64,000 bases of DNA from Methylobacter tundripaludum (lineage in GTDB: Bacteria; Pseudomonadota; Gammaproteobacteria; Methylococcales; Methylomonadaceae). The notes under the pieces are model-generated. The model was not told the origin of the DNA. It saw only the letters and a program-made list of their open reading frames with translations, and did not search any database. Where the stretch lies: assembly GCF_002934365.1 (NCBI RefSeq), contig NZ_PTIY01000010.1:62001-126000 (forward strand), given 5' to 3'. Positions 34,622 through 45,182 of this stretch are shown here, one piece after another; within the stretch, counting starts at the first letter, position 1, and each line of letters begins with the position of its first letter. The translations under genes and the position numbers were made by a program.

Positions 34622-35289
34622 TTTATGCCGCCATGCCTGAAGGAAGTCGGGCAATTCAGGGCACACAAACCGAGTAAAGTGCGAATGACGTCGGTAATGG
34701 CTCTTTGTACATCGGCTAACGGCTGGTTGGCTTTTATAAGCTTGATACGCTCCGGGTACAGTTCGGCCTGCAACAGATAAGCCCGCCTGACGCTTTCAAA
34801 AAAACTGATTTTTTCCGACTCGAAACGATCAAAAGCGCCGCGTTTTCTGACCCGCTCTATGCCAATCTCGACCGGTGCATCCAATAACAGGGTTAAATCC
34901 GGTTTTAATGGGCCTTGCACCAGGTGTTCCAGCCATTCGATGGTGCTGATCTTCATGTTCCGCCCCCCGCCCTGATAGGCGTAGGTGGCATCGGTAAAGC
35001 GATCGCAAAGCACCCATTTTCCTTGCGCCAACGCGGGTTCAATCACATGCTTGATATGCTGGGCTCTTGCCGCAAACATCATCAATAACTCGGCCTGTTC
35101 CGAAATGGCCTCGCTTTTGTTGTTCAACAATAATTGACGTATTTTTTCGGCAAGCTCAGTGCCACCCGGTTCGCGCGTCACAACAACGGAAATATTGTGC
35201 TGCTCCAGGTAGTCTTTTATAAAAGCCATGTTGGTGGATTTTCCTACACCCTCTCCACCTTCGAGTGTAATAAACTTCCCTCGGATCAT
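34618..35289 (-). CDS. tmk: thymidylate kinase
   Basis: 223 residues. ITLEGGEGVGKSTNMAFI is the P-loop, VVTREPGGTELAEKIR the conserved REPGGT region, and CDRFTDATYAYQGGGR the DRY/lid-side motif. It phosphorylates dTMP to dTDP. It overlaps mltG (ATGA) and holB (GTGA) by 4 bp each. Confidence 0.95.
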   Translation of the reverse strand: MIRGKFITLEGGEGVGKSTNMAFIKDYLEQHNISVVVTREPGGTELAEKIRQLLLNNKSEAISEQAELLMMFAARAQHIKHVIEPALAQGKWVLCDRFTDATYAYQGGGRNMKISTIEWLEHLVQGPLKPDLTLLLDAPVEIGIERVRKRGAFDRFESEKISFFESVRRAYLLQAELYPERIKLIKANQPLADVQRAITDVIRTLLGLCALNCPTSFRHGGIK

Positions 35290-36407
35290 TTCTTTTTCCT
35301 TTGAAATTTGTCTACGGCCGAATTATGGTCTTTTAAGGTCGCTGAAAACACATGCGTACCATCGCCGCGGCCTACAAAATAAAGGCTGTCGCCCTGATCA
35401 GGATGCAGCACCGCATTAAGCGCGGCCCGCCCCGGCATCGCAATCGGCGTTGGCGGCAAGCCGCTGATAACATAAGTATTGTACGGCGTGGCTGCGGTTA
35501 AATCTTTAGATTTAATATCGCCCTGATAACTGTCGCCCATCCCGTAAATAACGGTAGGGTCGGTTTGCAACAACATTTTTTGTTCCAGCCTGCGGATAAA
35601 CACGCCGGCTATCTGAGGCCTTTCGGCGGCTGCGCCGGTTTCCTTTTCTACAATTGAAGCAAGAATCAGGGCTTCGTAAGGCGTTTTAAACGGCAGGCCT
35701 TCCGCTTTGTTGAGCCATTCCTGTTGCAGCACCGACTGCATTTTGTCGTAGGCTCTTTTTAATAACGATACGTCGGGTGTATGTTTTTCAAAGAAATACG
35801 TGTCGGGGAAAAACAAACCTTCGGGGGACTGCTTGGCCGCGACCGCATCGGGTGTACTTGCGGCATTTTTTTCAGGTTCTGGAGACGAAACAACTGCCGG
35901 AAATTTAGCATCTAAATTGAGTTTGTTCATTACATTTTCAACAGCAACGCCATTTAAGGTATGTTCAATATTCGTATTTTTCTCAATTTGACGCATTATT
36001 TCCTTGAAGCTCCAACCTTCCGGAAAAGTAATGGCATGCTGCTTTGTTTTTCCCTGAACAAATAACGTTATTATTTTGGGAGCGGTTAAGCCCGGCGTTA
36101 ACTCGTATTCTCCGGTTTTAAGTTTTTTCAGTGCGTTTTTCTGCAAGGCGATGACTTTAAACCAGAACGGTTTAAGAACCAGTTTTTCGGCCTCCAGCTT
36201 ATTGATAATTCGGTCAAGCGAGTCGCCCTTTTCAATTTCTATCAGAACCGTTCTATCGACCAGCAAAGGCTGTTGTAATGCGCTTTGATAGTCCATCCAC
36301 ATCCAGCCGCCGGCAAAACTCAGGGTCAGCACAACAAAGCCAATGATTTTATTGTTCATTGTTAAGCGTTCCGACAACCACTTCTTGAATGGCTCTATCT
36401 TTTTCAT
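35286..36407 (-). CDS. mltG: endolytic murein transglycosylase MltG
   Basis: 373 residues. One N-terminal membrane helix (IIGFVVLTLSFAGGWMWM), a LysM-like segment (VLIEIEKGDSLDRIINKLE), then the YceG domain with GLFFPDTYFF, the catalytic Glu in ASIVEKETGAAAERP, and DPTVIYGMGDSYQGDI. It cuts nascent glycan strands at the inner membrane. A loop near residues 175-195 (SSPEPEKNAASTPDAVAAKQ) is longer than in E. coli. Confidence 0.95.
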   Translation of the reverse strand: MKKIEPFKKWLSERLTMNNKIIGFVVLTLSFAGGWMWMDYQSALQQPLLVDRTVLIEIEKGDSLDRIINKLEAEKLVLKPFWFKVIALQKNALKKLKTGEYELTPGLTAPKIITLFVQGKTKQHAITFPEGWSFKEIMRQIEKNTNIEHTLNGVAVENVMNKLNLDAKFPAVVSSPEPEKNAASTPDAVAAKQSPEGLFFPDTYFFEKHTPDVSLLKRAYDKMQSVLQQEWLNKAEGLPFKTPYEALILASIVEKETGAAAERPQIAGVFIRRLEQKMLLQTDPTVIYGMGDSYQGDIKSKDLTAATPYNTYVISGLPPTPIAMPGRAALNAVLHPDQGDSLYFVGRGDGTHVFSATLKDHNSAVDKFQRKKK

Positions 36408-37246
36408 CCTGCCTCCATGCAGTCATTACGGGCAAATTTATCCAGCCAGCTTTGAATGCGTTGGGTTACCGGGCCGACTGAAAAGTGCGCCGTTTCGATT
36501 TGCTTGATCGGCCAGACGCCGATAATAGAATTACAGACGAACGCTTCATCAGCCGATAACAGCTCGTCTTTGCTAAACCTATGCTCAATGACCGGAAGAC
36601 CGTGGTCGACCGAAAGCGCCGTTATAATGCCGCGCATAATACCGGCAACGCCTGATTGGACCAGTTCCGCAGTATAGAGGCTGTTATTTTTAACGTAGAA
36701 CAAATTGGTCATTGTTCCTTCAATAACATAATCATTGACGTCCAGCATAAGCCCTTCCTGAATGTCCGGTTCACTCCATTCAGCCCTCGCCATAACCTGC
36801 TCAAGCCGGTTCAGGTGCTTGATGCCCGCCAAAGCCGGATTCAGGCCTAACCGGGTTGCGCAAAAACGGGCGACTACGCCCCGCTCCGAATAGGTTTCAG
36901 GATAATCAGGATAAGGATGAAGGCTTAAGACGCGGGTCGGGTGAATGGCATCGGGTTGGCGATAACCCCGCCCCCCCGAGCCGCGCGTGACTATGATTTT
37001 AAGCACAGCCCGGCGGTGCGTATGCCATCGGCGGCAAAGCTCCTTAGCTTCAAGGCGGAGCAATTCGGCATCGGGACAAGGGATATGCAGCCGACGACAA
37101 CCTGAATTTAACCGCGCTAAGTGGCGTTCCAGAAAAACAGGCTGATCGTCCCTGACTTCAATGGTTTCGAACAAGCCGTCGCCATATTGAAACCCGCGAT
37201 CGGATATTTCGATATGCGCCTTGCTTTCACCATTGATGAGGATCAT
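36404..37246 (-). CDS. pabC: aminodeoxychorismate lyase
   Basis: 280 residues of the branched-chain aminotransferase fold (class IV). The PLP lysine is in AGIKHLNRLEQVMARAEW; ISDRGFQYGDGLFETI and VIEGTMTNLFYV are the other signature blocks. It makes p-aminobenzoate for folate. It overlaps mltG by 4 bp. Confidence 0.93.
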   Translation of the reverse strand: MILINGESKAHIEISDRGFQYGDGLFETIEVRDDQPVFLERHLARLNSGCRRLHIPCPDAELLRLEAKELCRRWHTHRRAVLKIIVTRGSGGRGYRQPDAIHPTRVLSLHPYPDYPETYSERGVVARFCATRLGLNPALAGIKHLNRLEQVMARAEWSEPDIQEGLMLDVNDYVIEGTMTNLFYVKNNSLYTAELVQSGVAGIMRGIITALSVDHGLPVIEHRFSKDELLSADEAFVCNSIIGVWPIKQIETAHFSVGPVTQRIQSWLDKFARNDCMEAG

Positions 37247-37267
37247 TTTTTAGCCTGATAGGCAAAT

Positions 37268-37292
37268 GGCGGGCAGAAAAGCGCTGCCCGCC
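37268..37292. repeat. 9-bp-stem palindrome between fabF and pabC
   Basis: GGCGGGCAG (37268-37276) and CTGCCCGCC (37284-37292) pair perfectly around seven bases. No T-run follows in either direction, so it looks like a REP-type unit or a processing site rather than a terminator. Confidence 0.6.
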
Positions 37293-37302
37293 CTACGACT
37301 AA

Positions 37303-38547
37303 TTACTCGTAGCGTTTAAAAACTAACGTGCCGTTAGTGCCGCCAAAGCCAAAGGAATTGGACATGGCTATATCGATTTTCATATTTCTTGCGGTATTCG
37401 GGACGTAATCAAGGTCACATTCAGGATCCTGATTTTCCAGGTTAATGGTTGGCGGAGCAATTTGGTTTTTGATGCTTAATGCAGTCAACACCGCCTCAAT
37501 ACCGCCTGCAGCGCCTAATAAATGGCCAATCATGGATTTTGTCGAACTGACCGCAACTTTATAGGCGTGGTCGCCCAATGCCGCTTTCATCGCCTGGGTT
37601 TCACCCACATCGCCGGCTGGCGTTGATGTGCCGTGTGCGTTGATATAATCGATTGCATCGGCATTTAAACCGGCATCACGCAGTGCATTTTTCATGCAAC
37701 GCGCAGCGCCTTCGCCGCCGGGTGAAGGCGTCGTCATGTGATAAGCGTCGCCGCTCATGCCAAAACCGACCAATTCAGCATAAATCTTTGCGCCGCGGGC
37801 TTTGGCGTGTTCCAGTTCTTCAAGAACCACAACACCGGCGCCATCGCTTAATACAAAGCCGTCTCGGTCTTTGTCCCAGGGACGGCTGGCGGCTTGCGGA
37901 TCATCATTGCGGCGGGACAAGGCTTTTGCCGAAGCAAAACCGCCCATTGCCGTCGGTGAGGTTGTGCAACGCTCAGCGCCGCCCGCAATCATTACATCAG
38001 CATCGCCATGTTGAATTAAGCGTGCCGCATCGCCAATGTTATGCGTACCTGTGGAACAAGCGGTAACAATTGCGTAATTCGGCCCTTTTAATCCGTATTT
38101 GATTGAAAGGTTGCCTGAAATCATGTTGATAATGTTGCCGGGAACAAAAAACGGCGAGATACGTCGCGGACCGCTTTTGTCATAGGTTGCATAACATTCT
38201 TCAATGCCGGTAATGCCGCCGATACCCGATCCGATAGCAACACCGATGCGATCGGCATTAGCCTCGGTAACTTCAATACCTGAATCTTCAATAGCCTGAC
38301 AGCCCGCCGCGATACCGTAATGGATGAAACCGTCCATGCGTTTGGCGTCTTTTTCGGGAATATATTGGCTAATATCAAAATTTCTTATAACGCCGCCAAA
38401 GGTAGTGGCGAAAGGAGAAATATCGAAGGAATCAATTGGGCCTATGCCGCTTTTACCATTAATAATACCATCCCAAGTTTCCGAGACTGTGTTAGCTAAA
38501 GGCGTAATTGCGCCTAATCCAGTTATTACAACTCGACGTTTGCTCAA
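37303..38547 (-). CDS. fabF: beta-ketoacyl-ACP synthase II
   Basis: 414 residues. The Cys-His-His triad is in [22 protein letters not shown] and [11 protein letters not shown]; the C-terminal [15 protein letters not shown] is standard. It elongates acyl-ACP by two carbons. Co-directional with acpP but separated by a repeat insertion of about 150 bp. Confidence 0.96.
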   Translation of the reverse strand: MSKRRVVITGLGAITPLANTVSETWDGIINGKSGIGPIDSFDISPFATTFGGVIRNFDISQYIPEKDAKRMDGFIHYGIAAGCQAIEDSGIEVTEANADRIGVAIGSGIGGITGIEECYATYDKSGPRRISPFFVPGNIINMISGNLSIKYGLKGPNYAIVTACSTGTHNIGDAARLIQHGDADVMIAGGAERCTTSPTAMGGFASAKALSRRNDDPQAASRPWDKDRDGFVLSDGAGVVVLEELEHAKARGAKIYAELVGFGMSGDAYHMTTPSPGGEGAARCMKNALRDAGLNADAIDYINAHGTSTPAGDVGETQAMKAALGDHAYKVAVSSTKSMIGHLLGAAGGIEAVLTALSIKNQIAPPTINLENQDPECDLDYVPNTARNMKIDIAMSNSFGFGGTNGTLVFKRYE

Positions 38548-38593
38548 TGTGATTTACCGTAAGAATGAAAGGCGGGGGACAAAAGGTTAGTTA

Positions 38594-38745
38594 TGTAGGT
38601 CGGAAAGTGCAACGCAACACAACAGTTGAAGCAATATGCACTAAGTATGGGTTACGCTACGCACGGTTTGTGTTTCACGCACGTCTGGAACGCCTATTTT
38701 GGCATTCCATCTCCCCCGTCCCTGGGGTTGTAACCCAAACCTACA
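38594..38745. repeat. MITE-like insertion between acpP and fabF
   Basis: TGTAGGT (38594-38600) and ACCTACA (38739-38745) bound 152 bp that hold no gene. The sequence GGGTTACGCTACGCACGG within it is of the common 'GGGTTACGC' dispersed type. The acpP-fabF gap is otherwise short in this conserved operon. Confidence 0.6.
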
Positions 38746-38766
38746 CGCTTAAACTAAAAATCAGTT

Positions 38767-38997
38767 TTAAGCGTTTTTTACTACGTAATCGATAGCTTGC
38801 TGAACAGTGGTGATTTTTTCAGCTTCATCGTCTGGAATTTCGCATTCGAATTCTTCTTCAAGAGCCATAACGAGTTCAACTGTATCAAGAGAATCAGCAC
38901 CTAAATCATCTACGAATGAAGCATCGGTAGCGATATCTTCTTTAACACCCAATTGTTCTGCAACAATCTTTTTTACTCGTTCTTCAATGTTACTCAT
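38767..38997 (-). CDS. acpP: acyl carrier protein AcpP
   Basis: 76 residues from ATG 38997 (GAGGA eight bases upstream); a five-codon upstream start is not supported. The phosphopantetheine Ser is in [20 protein letters not shown]. It is the carrier for primary fatty acid synthesis and is clearly distinct from the DSV-type triple carrier at 14361. Confidence 0.97.
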   Translation of the reverse strand: MSNIEERVKKIVAEQLGVKEDIATDASFVDDLGADSLDTVELVMALEEEFECEIPDDEAEKITTVQQAIDYVVKNA

Positions 38998-39181
38998 AAT
39001 TATTATCCTCAAACAATGTAAGTTACCCAGCGTCTAATCTGAGACCTACAATAGTATTGTTATTAATTTTATTTGAAATCCCGTCTCCGGAAATTCCAGA
39101 CGGCGGGGGGATTATACTTTATATTGTAAAAATATCACAATATTAAGGCGGACATACTATACGGCCTATAGGCAACACCTC

Positions 39182-39910
39182 TTACGGCATGAACATGCCA
39201 CCATTTACATGAATATTTTCACCGGTAATATACGCGGCACCTTCAGAAGCCAAAAATGAAACCGTATGGGCGATTTCTTCCGCTTTGCCCAAACGAGACA
39301 GGGGAATAGACGACAATAAATTGTTTTTAATATCATCACTCAGCTCTTTGGTCATATCGGTGTCAATAAACCCAGGCGACACGGTGTTGATGGTGATATT
39401 ACGCGACCCGACTTCTTTGGCCATCGATTTGGCAAAGCCAACCATCCCGGCTTTTGCTGCTGCATAATTGGCTTGGCCGGCATTACCGGTCGAACCCACT
39501 ACGGATGAAATATTGATAATACGACCTGTTTTGGCTTTCATCATGCCTCGCAGTACGGCTTTGCTCATGCGAAAAATCGAAGTCAGGTTAGTATTGATAA
39601 TATCATCCCATTCTTCGTCCTTCATGCGCATCAACAAATTATCGCGGGTAATGCCGGCATTATTAACCAGCACCGTCGGCGCTCCAAACTCGGCATTAAT
39701 AATGTCCATGACTTCCGCGATAGATTCAGGATTGCCGACATCAAGCTTTAAACCCTTGCCGTTCTCACCCAGATAGGTGGAAATTGAGTCGGCGCCATTA
39801 TCTGTAGTCGCGGTGCCGATAACAAGAAAACCATCTTGAGCCAATCTTTCCGCAATTGCACGGCCTATGCCGCGGCTGGCGCCTGTTACCAAAGCTACTT
39901 GTTTAGCCAT
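39182..39910 (-). CDS. fabG: 3-oxoacyl-ACP reductase
   Basis: 242 residues, short-chain dehydrogenase fold. ALVTGASRGIGRAIA binds NADPH; the catalytic Ser-Tyr-Lys are in INISSVVGSTG and QANYAAAKAG. Overlaps fabD by 8 bp. Confidence 0.96.
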   Translation of the reverse strand: MAKQVALVTGASRGIGRAIAERLAQDGFLVIGTATTDNGADSISTYLGENGKGLKLDVGNPESIAEVMDIINAEFGAPTVLVNNAGITRDNLLMRMKDEEWDDIINTNLTSIFRMSKAVLRGMMKAKTGRIINISSVVGSTGNAGQANYAAAKAGMVGFAKSMAKEVGSRNITINTVSPGFIDTDMTKELSDDIKNNLLSSIPLSRLGKAEEIAHTVSFLASEGAAYITGENIHVNGGMFMP

Positions 39911-40853
39911 TGAGTTGCTCCAATACTGTATTTAATGTTCCGGGGTCATAAATAGACAAATGCTCCGCATCCCTGGCAATTCGCTTGTTCAAGCCGATCA
40001 ACACCTTGCCTGGACCGCATTCGACAAAACAGGTAACGCCCTGGTCATGCATGAATTTGATGCTGTCGGCCCAGCGCACCGGCTTATAGAGTTGTTCTTT
40101 TAATGCGTTGCGAATAACTTCGGGAGCGCTGTGCGATGCGACATCTACATTATGAATCAACGTCATTTTTGGCGTATCAATAACGGTATCCTGCAATTGC
40201 CGATCCAGTTTTTGAGCCGCCGACTCCATTAAAGCGCAATGAGAAGGAACACTGACCGGCAACAGTACCGCCCGCTTGGCTCCCGCCGCTTTTGCCCCGA
40301 GCATCGCCCTTTCAACGGCAGCAGCATTGCCGGCAATAACCACCTGACCCGGCGAATTGAAGTTGACCGCAGACACTATTTCGGACTCAGCCGCATCTGC
40401 GCAAACCTTAACGACTTGATGATCCTCAAGCCCCAAAATCGCCGCCATTGCACCGGCGCCGGAAGGCACAGCCTCCTGCATCAGCAGGCCTCTTGTCGCA
40501 ACCAGTTTGATACCATCTTCAAACGCCATCGCATCGGAACAAACCAAGGCGGTGTATTCACCCAAGCTGTGCCCGGCCATCCACGCCGGACGGACATTAC
40601 TGTGCTTGCACCATATTTCCCAAACGGCGACACCGGCAGCCAACATTGCAGGCTGGGTATTATGCGTTTGATTAAGCTCCTCTGCCGGTCCTTTGGCGAC
40701 GATAGACCATAGGTCCTTGCCCAACGCGTCGGATGCACGCTCGAAAGTATGTTTCACTTCAGGATAGCTGGCAGCCAAATCGGTTAACATGCCGACAGAT
40801 TGCGAACCCTGCCCCGGAAACACAAAAGCTAAGTTGTAAATTTGGTTATTCAT
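39903..40853 (-). CDS. fabD: malonyl-CoA:ACP transacylase
   Basis: 316 residues. AFVFPGQGSQSVGM, the nucleophile elbow AGHSLGEYTALV, and SVPSHCALM with the catalytic His are all visible. It loads malonyl groups onto AcpP, and could in principle supply other carriers, though the large synthase has its own AT. Confidence 0.96.
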   Translation of the reverse strand: MNNQIYNLAFVFPGQGSQSVGMLTDLAASYPEVKHTFERASDALGKDLWSIVAKGPAEELNQTHNTQPAMLAAGVAVWEIWCKHSNVRPAWMAGHSLGEYTALVCSDAMAFEDGIKLVATRGLLMQEAVPSGAGAMAAILGLEDHQVVKVCADAAESEIVSAVNFNSPGQVVIAGNAAAVERAMLGAKAAGAKRAVLLPVSVPSHCALMESAAQKLDRQLQDTVIDTPKMTLIHNVDVASHSAPEVIRNALKEQLYKPVRWADSIKFMHDQGVTCFVECGPGKVLIGLNKRIARDAEHLSIYDPGTLNTVLEQLNG

Positions 40854-40865
40854 TTCAATACGCTT

Positions 40866-41834
40866 TTAGTATTTAATTAATGCGGAACCCCAAGTGAATC
40901 CCGCCCCAAATGCCTCAAGCAAAACGACTTGGCCACGCCGAATACGCCCATCCCGAATCCCCTCATTGAGGGCAAGCAGCACCGATGCGGATGAGGTATT
41001 ACCCTGATTCTCAAGCGTCAAAACCACATGATCCATGGACATTTTTAATTTTTTTGCTGTCGCCGCAATAATCCGCATGTTCGCCTGATGAGGAACCAGC
41101 CAGTCAATATCGGATTGCTGCATGTTGTTTGCAGCCAGCGTTTCATCGACTATACGGCCCAGCGTGTTAACAGCGACCTTAAATACTTCGTTGCCGCGCA
41201 TGTTGATGTAACCGGTTTCATCTTTACTCGACTCAATTGCCACCTGAGGATTTGGACAATACAACAGGTCTTCATACTCACCGTCAGAATGAATATGAGT
41301 CGATAAAATACCGGCTTCATCCGATGCACTCAGCAATACCGCTCCCGCGCCATCACCAAATAAAATACAGGTACCCCGATCCGTCCAGTCAACAAGACGC
41401 GAACAAATTTCGGTCCCCACGACCAGAACCTTCTTGGCCGCACCTGATTTAATATATTGATCGGCAATACTCAGAGCAAAAATCGAGCCTGAACATGCCG
41501 CCTGCACATCAAAGGCGACGCAGTTTTTAATACCCAAGCGCTGCTGCAACAAACAGCCTGTGCTAGGGTAAACACGATCAGGTGTCCCGGTCGCGACAAT
41601 AATCAAATCAATTTCGCTGGGATCGCAAGCCGCAGCCTCTATGGCTTGCCTTGCGGCAATTTCAGCCATGCTTGAGGCGGTTTCATCAGCCCCTGCAATC
41701 CGACGGCTTTTAATGCCGGTTCGTTCAAAAATCCAGCTGTCGGAAGTATCAACGGTTTGTGATATTTGCTCATTGGTGCGAACTTCTTCCGGCAAATAGC
41801 CGCCGGTACCGATTACTCTTGAATAACGAGTCAT
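40866..41834 (-). CDS. fabH: beta-ketoacyl-ACP synthase III
   Basis: 322 residues. Catalytic Cys in [14 protein letters not shown], His in [11 protein letters not shown] and Asn in [11 protein letters not shown]. It starts fatty acid synthesis from acetyl-CoA and malonyl-ACP. Overlaps plsX by 4 bp. Confidence 0.96.
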   Translation of the reverse strand: MTRYSRVIGTGGYLPEEVRTNEQISQTVDTSDSWIFERTGIKSRRIAGADETASSMAEIAARQAIEAAACDPSEIDLIIVATGTPDRVYPSTGCLLQQRLGIKNCVAFDVQAACSGSIFALSIADQYIKSGAAKKVLVVGTEICSRLVDWTDRGTCILFGDGAGAVLLSASDEAGILSTHIHSDGEYEDLLYCPNPQVAIESSKDETGYINMRGNEVFKVAVNTLGRIVDETLAANNMQQSDIDWLVPHQANMRIIAATAKKLKMSMDHVVLTLENQGNTSSASVLLALNEGIRDGRIRRGQVVLLEAFGAGFTWGSALIKY

Positions 41835-42859
41835 GCATTTTCTCTCAGAGCCAAAGTCTTTTCGACTTGTTCGCTTATTTTTCTAATAACATCTTTCTTG
41901 ACTTCAACTTCAGCAAGATGAACGGCTGTTTTAAACGCCAACACATCAGCGCCGCCATGGCTTTTAATAACCAGTCCGCGCAATCCTAAAAAGCTTGCGC
42001 CATTATATAAACGCGGATCAATACGGTTTTTAAACGATTTAAGCACCGGATAGGCCAGCAGCCCCGCCAATTTGGTTACCGCGTTTTTGCCAAAAGCCTC
42101 TTTTAGCGCCGTGCCGATCATTTTTGCCGCGCCTTCAATGGACTTGAGTGCGACATTGCCGACAAAACCGTCCGCGACAATCAGGTCGACCTGGATATGA
42201 CCGGCATTTAAAGAATCCCCTTCCACATAGCCTATGTAATTTAACGGCGAATTTTCCAGTAATTTTGCAGCCGATTTAACCTGCTCATTACCTTTCACGT
42301 CTTCTTCGCCGATATTTAACAAGCCCACTCTGGGATTATCAATATTTTCAACCGCTTTGACCAGCTCTGAGCCCATTACTGCAAACTGAAAAAGGTGTTC
42401 CGCCGTGCAATCCACGTTTGCACCCAAATCAAGCACATGGGTATGCCCGTTAATTGACGGTAATGTGGAAATGATGGCAGGACGGTCAATACCGGGAATC
42501 ATTTTAAGCACAAAACGGGCAGTGGCCATTAAGGCTCCGGTATTACCGGCGCTAACGCAGGCGTCCGCACGCCCGTCATGAACCAGGTTAATAGCAACCC
42601 GCATTGACGAATCTTTTTTATTTTTTAGCGCCTTGGACGGCGATTCATCCATTCCTACGCATTGTGATGCGTGCTGAATAGAGAGCCTGTCCCGGTAATC
42701 AATTAGCGCCCGGGCTAACTGCGGCTTCAGAACAGCCTCATCGCCCACTAAAATCAGTTTTAAGTCTGGATTGCTTTTAAGACAATCCAATGATGCAGGA
42801 ATAGTGACTTCAGGACCGTAATCCCCGCCCATTGCATCAATCGAAATTGTTAGGCTCAC
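41831..42859 (-). CDS. plsX: phosphate acyltransferase PlsX
   Basis: 342 residues. [18 protein letters not shown] at the N-terminus and [17 protein letters not shown] are the family signatures. It makes acyl-phosphate for PlsY in phospholipid synthesis. Confidence 0.96.
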   Translation of the reverse strand: MSLTISIDAMGGDYGPEVTIPASLDCLKSNPDLKLILVGDEAVLKPQLARALIDYRDRLSIQHASQCVGMDESPSKALKNKKDSSMRVAINLVHDGRADACVSAGNTGALMATARFVLKMIPGIDRPAIISTLPSINGHTHVLDLGANVDCTAEHLFQFAVMGSELVKAVENIDNPRVGLLNIGEEDVKGNEQVKSAAKLLENSPLNYIGYVEGDSLNAGHIQVDLIVADGFVGNVALKSIEGAAKMIGTALKEAFGKNAVTKLAGLLAYPVLKSFKNRIDPRLYNGASFLGLRGLVIKSHGGADVLAFKTAVHLAEVEVKKDVIRKISEQVEKTLALRENA

Positions 42860-42949
42860 GCTTACGGATGACTCCTGAGTTATTAAAAAGAAGCCGAAGC
42901 TGATTAGATCAGGTTCGGCATATCATCATGCTAAAGGACGGAAATTTTA

Positions 42950-43132
42950 TTAATCTTCGTCGCCGGCGCTTACGATTTGACGGCCTTTAAAGAAGCCATC
43001 GGGAGTTACATGGTGACGGATATGGGTTTCACCTGTCATTGCATCTTGAGACAAGGTTTTGCCTGTTAACGCGTCATGTGAACGACGTTGACCGCGTCTT
43101 GAACGCGTTACTTTACTTTTTTGTACGGCCAT
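42950..43132 (-). CDS. rpmF: 50S ribosomal protein L32
   Basis: 60 residues. [20 protein letters not shown] is the L32 N-terminus. No cysteines, so this is the zinc-free form. TAATG overlap with yceD. Confidence 0.97.
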   Translation of the reverse strand: MAVQKSKVTRSRRGQRRSHDALTGKTLSQDAMTGETHIRHHVTPDGFFKGRQIVSAGDED

Positions 43133-43659
43133 TATAAATCTCCAGTGTTTTTAAGTTTGGCTAAGATGGAAAAAGGATTTTCGGTAGACGACTGCTGCTC
43201 ATGAGATAAAGAGTCCACCTTTTTGATGTCCGGCTTCTGGGCGAGACAATTGTGCTGATGCTTGGGAAACGTCGGCAAGATAAGCAATAACTCGTCTTCA
43301 ACAATGTTCTTTAGAAGAACCTTCCCTTCATCGACCAACAACGGCTCGTATTCCTCGGGCAACCTGTTTGCTTGATCTATTGAAGTAACGATACCTAGTT
43401 TAATGCTATTGCTAACAGGCCATTGCACCGCCTGCAGGCAATTTTGGCATTCAAGTTCCAAAACCGCTTCTATTTTTCCTTCAACTTTGGCCAACCTTCC
43501 TTCCCGGCCAAAAAAAAGATCCACAGTCACAACTCCCGAATCGCTAAACAGAATATCCGCCAAACGATCCAGACTACTTACAGGTATTTGCCCCTTCAAT
43601 TCACCACGCTTATCCGCCAGGTGCAAAGGATCTATGAATTCAGGTAATCGAGCTAACAT
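43132..43659 (-). CDS. yceD: YceD/DUF177 family protein
   Basis: 175 residues. The CxxC in [16 protein letters not shown] and [15 protein letters not shown] are the DUF177 signatures. The family is linked to 23S rRNA accumulation and is normally upstream of rpmF, as here. Confidence 0.92.
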   Translation of the reverse strand: MLARLPEFIDPLHLADKRGELKGQIPVSSLDRLADILFSDSGVVTVDLFFGREGRLAKVEGKIEAVLELECQNCLQAVQWPVSNSIKLGIVTSIDQANRLPEEYEPLLVDEGKVLLKNIVEDELLLILPTFPKHQHNCLAQKPDIKKVDSLSHEQQSSTENPFSILAKLKNTGDL

Positions 43660-43788
43660 AACCGCGCAATGGTATATGGAAACAACAAATCCGTCAAATC
43701 CAAAAAACTCCCGGCGCTCAAGCGGATACCATTAAAAGCCCGTATATTCAAGCAATAAGATGCAAGTTAATTGATTACAAGCCGAGTA

Positions 43789-44295
43789 TCAACGCTTAAC
43801 TATTACCGGTTTATTGGAAAGTTCATTCGAATTATCTGCGGTGGACGGAAAATGAGTAGCCAGCAACAATGTAATTCTCTCAATGCCTTGCAGAGATCCA
43901 CGCAAAAAATCACCCCGTTTAAATGCTTTTCGCATAGCCTCTGCTATAGCATCCCACTCGCTTTGACTCACAAGCTTAGTAATACCCCGGTCTGCGATAA
44001 TATGAACCTCACGATCCGCCAGCAGCAGGTAAATCAAGACACCGCTGTTTTCCTCGGTATCCCAGACCCGCAAATCCGAAAACACTTCTATCGCACGTTG
44101 ACGGGTCGACACGCCACGCCAAACTTTACCCAGTGCAAGCGCATTTTCAACGGCAAAACGAAGTTCGCCGCTATGCTGATGCTCGGAGTGTTTAATTGAT
44201 TTTTCTATGCCGTCCAACGCCTTTTTGGAAAATAACACGCGCCAACGCCAAGGCGGCATGAAGGCATGGCGAAACCAACGTTTAATATTTACCAT
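43789..44295 (-). CDS. TPM-domain protein, short, cytosolic or membrane-associated
   Basis: 168 residues from ATG 44295, which overlaps the end of the larger TPM gene by 7 bp; the longer frame to 44343 starts in Arg-rich shadow sequence. GELRFAVENALALGKVWRG and TEENSGVLIYLLLADREVHIIADRGI are the TPM fold. It has no signal peptide. Paired small and large TPM genes beside lemA are a common layout. Confidence 0.85.
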   Translation of the reverse strand: MVNIKRWFRHAFMPPWRWRVLFSKKALDGIEKSIKHSEHQHSGELRFAVENALALGKVWRGVSTRQRAIEVFSDLRVWDTEENSGVLIYLLLADREVHIIADRGITKLVSQSEWDAIAEAMRKAFKRGDFLRGSLQGIERITLLLATHFPSTADNSNELSNKPVIVKR

Positions 44296-45182
44296 GACCC
44301 TGATGCGCCTCCTCCGCCAAAATCGCCTCCGCCGCCACTCCACGAACTTCCACCACTACTCCCGCCGAAGCCGCTGTCGCCGCTCCATGAACTCCCGCTG
44401 CGGCTTCCTCCGTAGCCGCCGCCAGACCAATCTCGCCCGCCCACTTGTAAAAGCCCGACAATAGCAAAAACCATTATCCCGATAAATAACGCCAGCCACA
44501 AAGTCAACCCAAAAAACAATACAGCCACCATACCGCTACCCAATCCTGCCAGCATCGAGCCGATTAAGCGTCCTACTATCAGGGACAGCACGAAACCCGC
44601 AATCAAGCCTCCGAACAAGGTCATCATAAATGCCGCCTCATCCTGTGGATCGCCTTGATTTTCAGGCGGCGGAGGCAAAACCTCGCCTTCTATCAGCTTC
44701 ATTAGCCGTATAACCCCTGCATCGATACCGCCCGCATAGTCGCCGGCCTTAAAATACGGCGTAATGGTCTCCTCTATCACCCGCTTTGCGACAGCATCGG
44801 GAATAACGCCCTCCAGGCCGTAGCCGACTTCGAGACGTAGCTTCCGGTCATCTTTAGCCACTATCATGATGACGCCGTCATCGACGCCTTTACGGCCGAT
44901 TTGCGATAAATCGGCAACCTCAATGCCGAATTCGGCTATATCTTTGGGCTGAGTGCTCGGGACGATTAATACCGCAATCTGACTGCCTTTTTGAGCCTCA
45001 AATGCAGCCAACTTGTCTTCCAGCGCAACAACCTGTTCGGCACTGAGTGTAGAGGTAAGGTCGGTAACGCGGCGCGACAGCTCGGGAACGCCAACGACCG
45101 CCCAGGCCTGCATGCAACATAGCAGCAGGAAAAAGCCGAGCCCGTAACGGGTGCGGAAAAATATCGAAGATAACATACTCAA
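44289..45182 (-). CDS. TPM-domain membrane protein, YgcG family
   Basis: 297 residues. A signal peptide (GFFLLLCCMQAWA) precedes a periplasmic TPM domain (about 35-170; QIAVLIVPSTQP, GVDDGVIMIVAKDDRKLRLEVG), two or three membrane helices and a long Gly/Ser/Trp tail ending GGGGASGSW. Overlaps lemA by 4 bp. Function of the family is unsettled; related TPM proteins act in photosystem repair. Confidence 0.88.
   Translation of the reverse strand: MSMLSSIFFRTRYGLGFFLLLCCMQAWAVVGVPELSRRVTDLTSTLSAEQVVALEDKLAAFEAQKGSQIAVLIVPSTQPKDIAEFGIEVADLSQIGRKGVDDGVIMIVAKDDRKLRLEVGYGLEGVIPDAVAKRVIEETITPYFKAGDYAGGIDAGVIRLMKLIEGEVLPPPPENQGDPQDEAAFMMTLFGGLIAGFVLSLIVGRLIGSMLAGLGSGMVAVLFFGLTLWLALFIGIMVFAIVGLLQVGGRDWSGGGYGGSRSGSSWSGDSGFGGSSGGSSWSGGGGDFGGGGASGSW

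Noticed and set aside
34622-34666. ATG start for holB at 34666
   Set aside because: It would overlap tmk by 49 bp, while GTG 34621 gives a 4-bp GTGA overlap and a family-like N-terminus.
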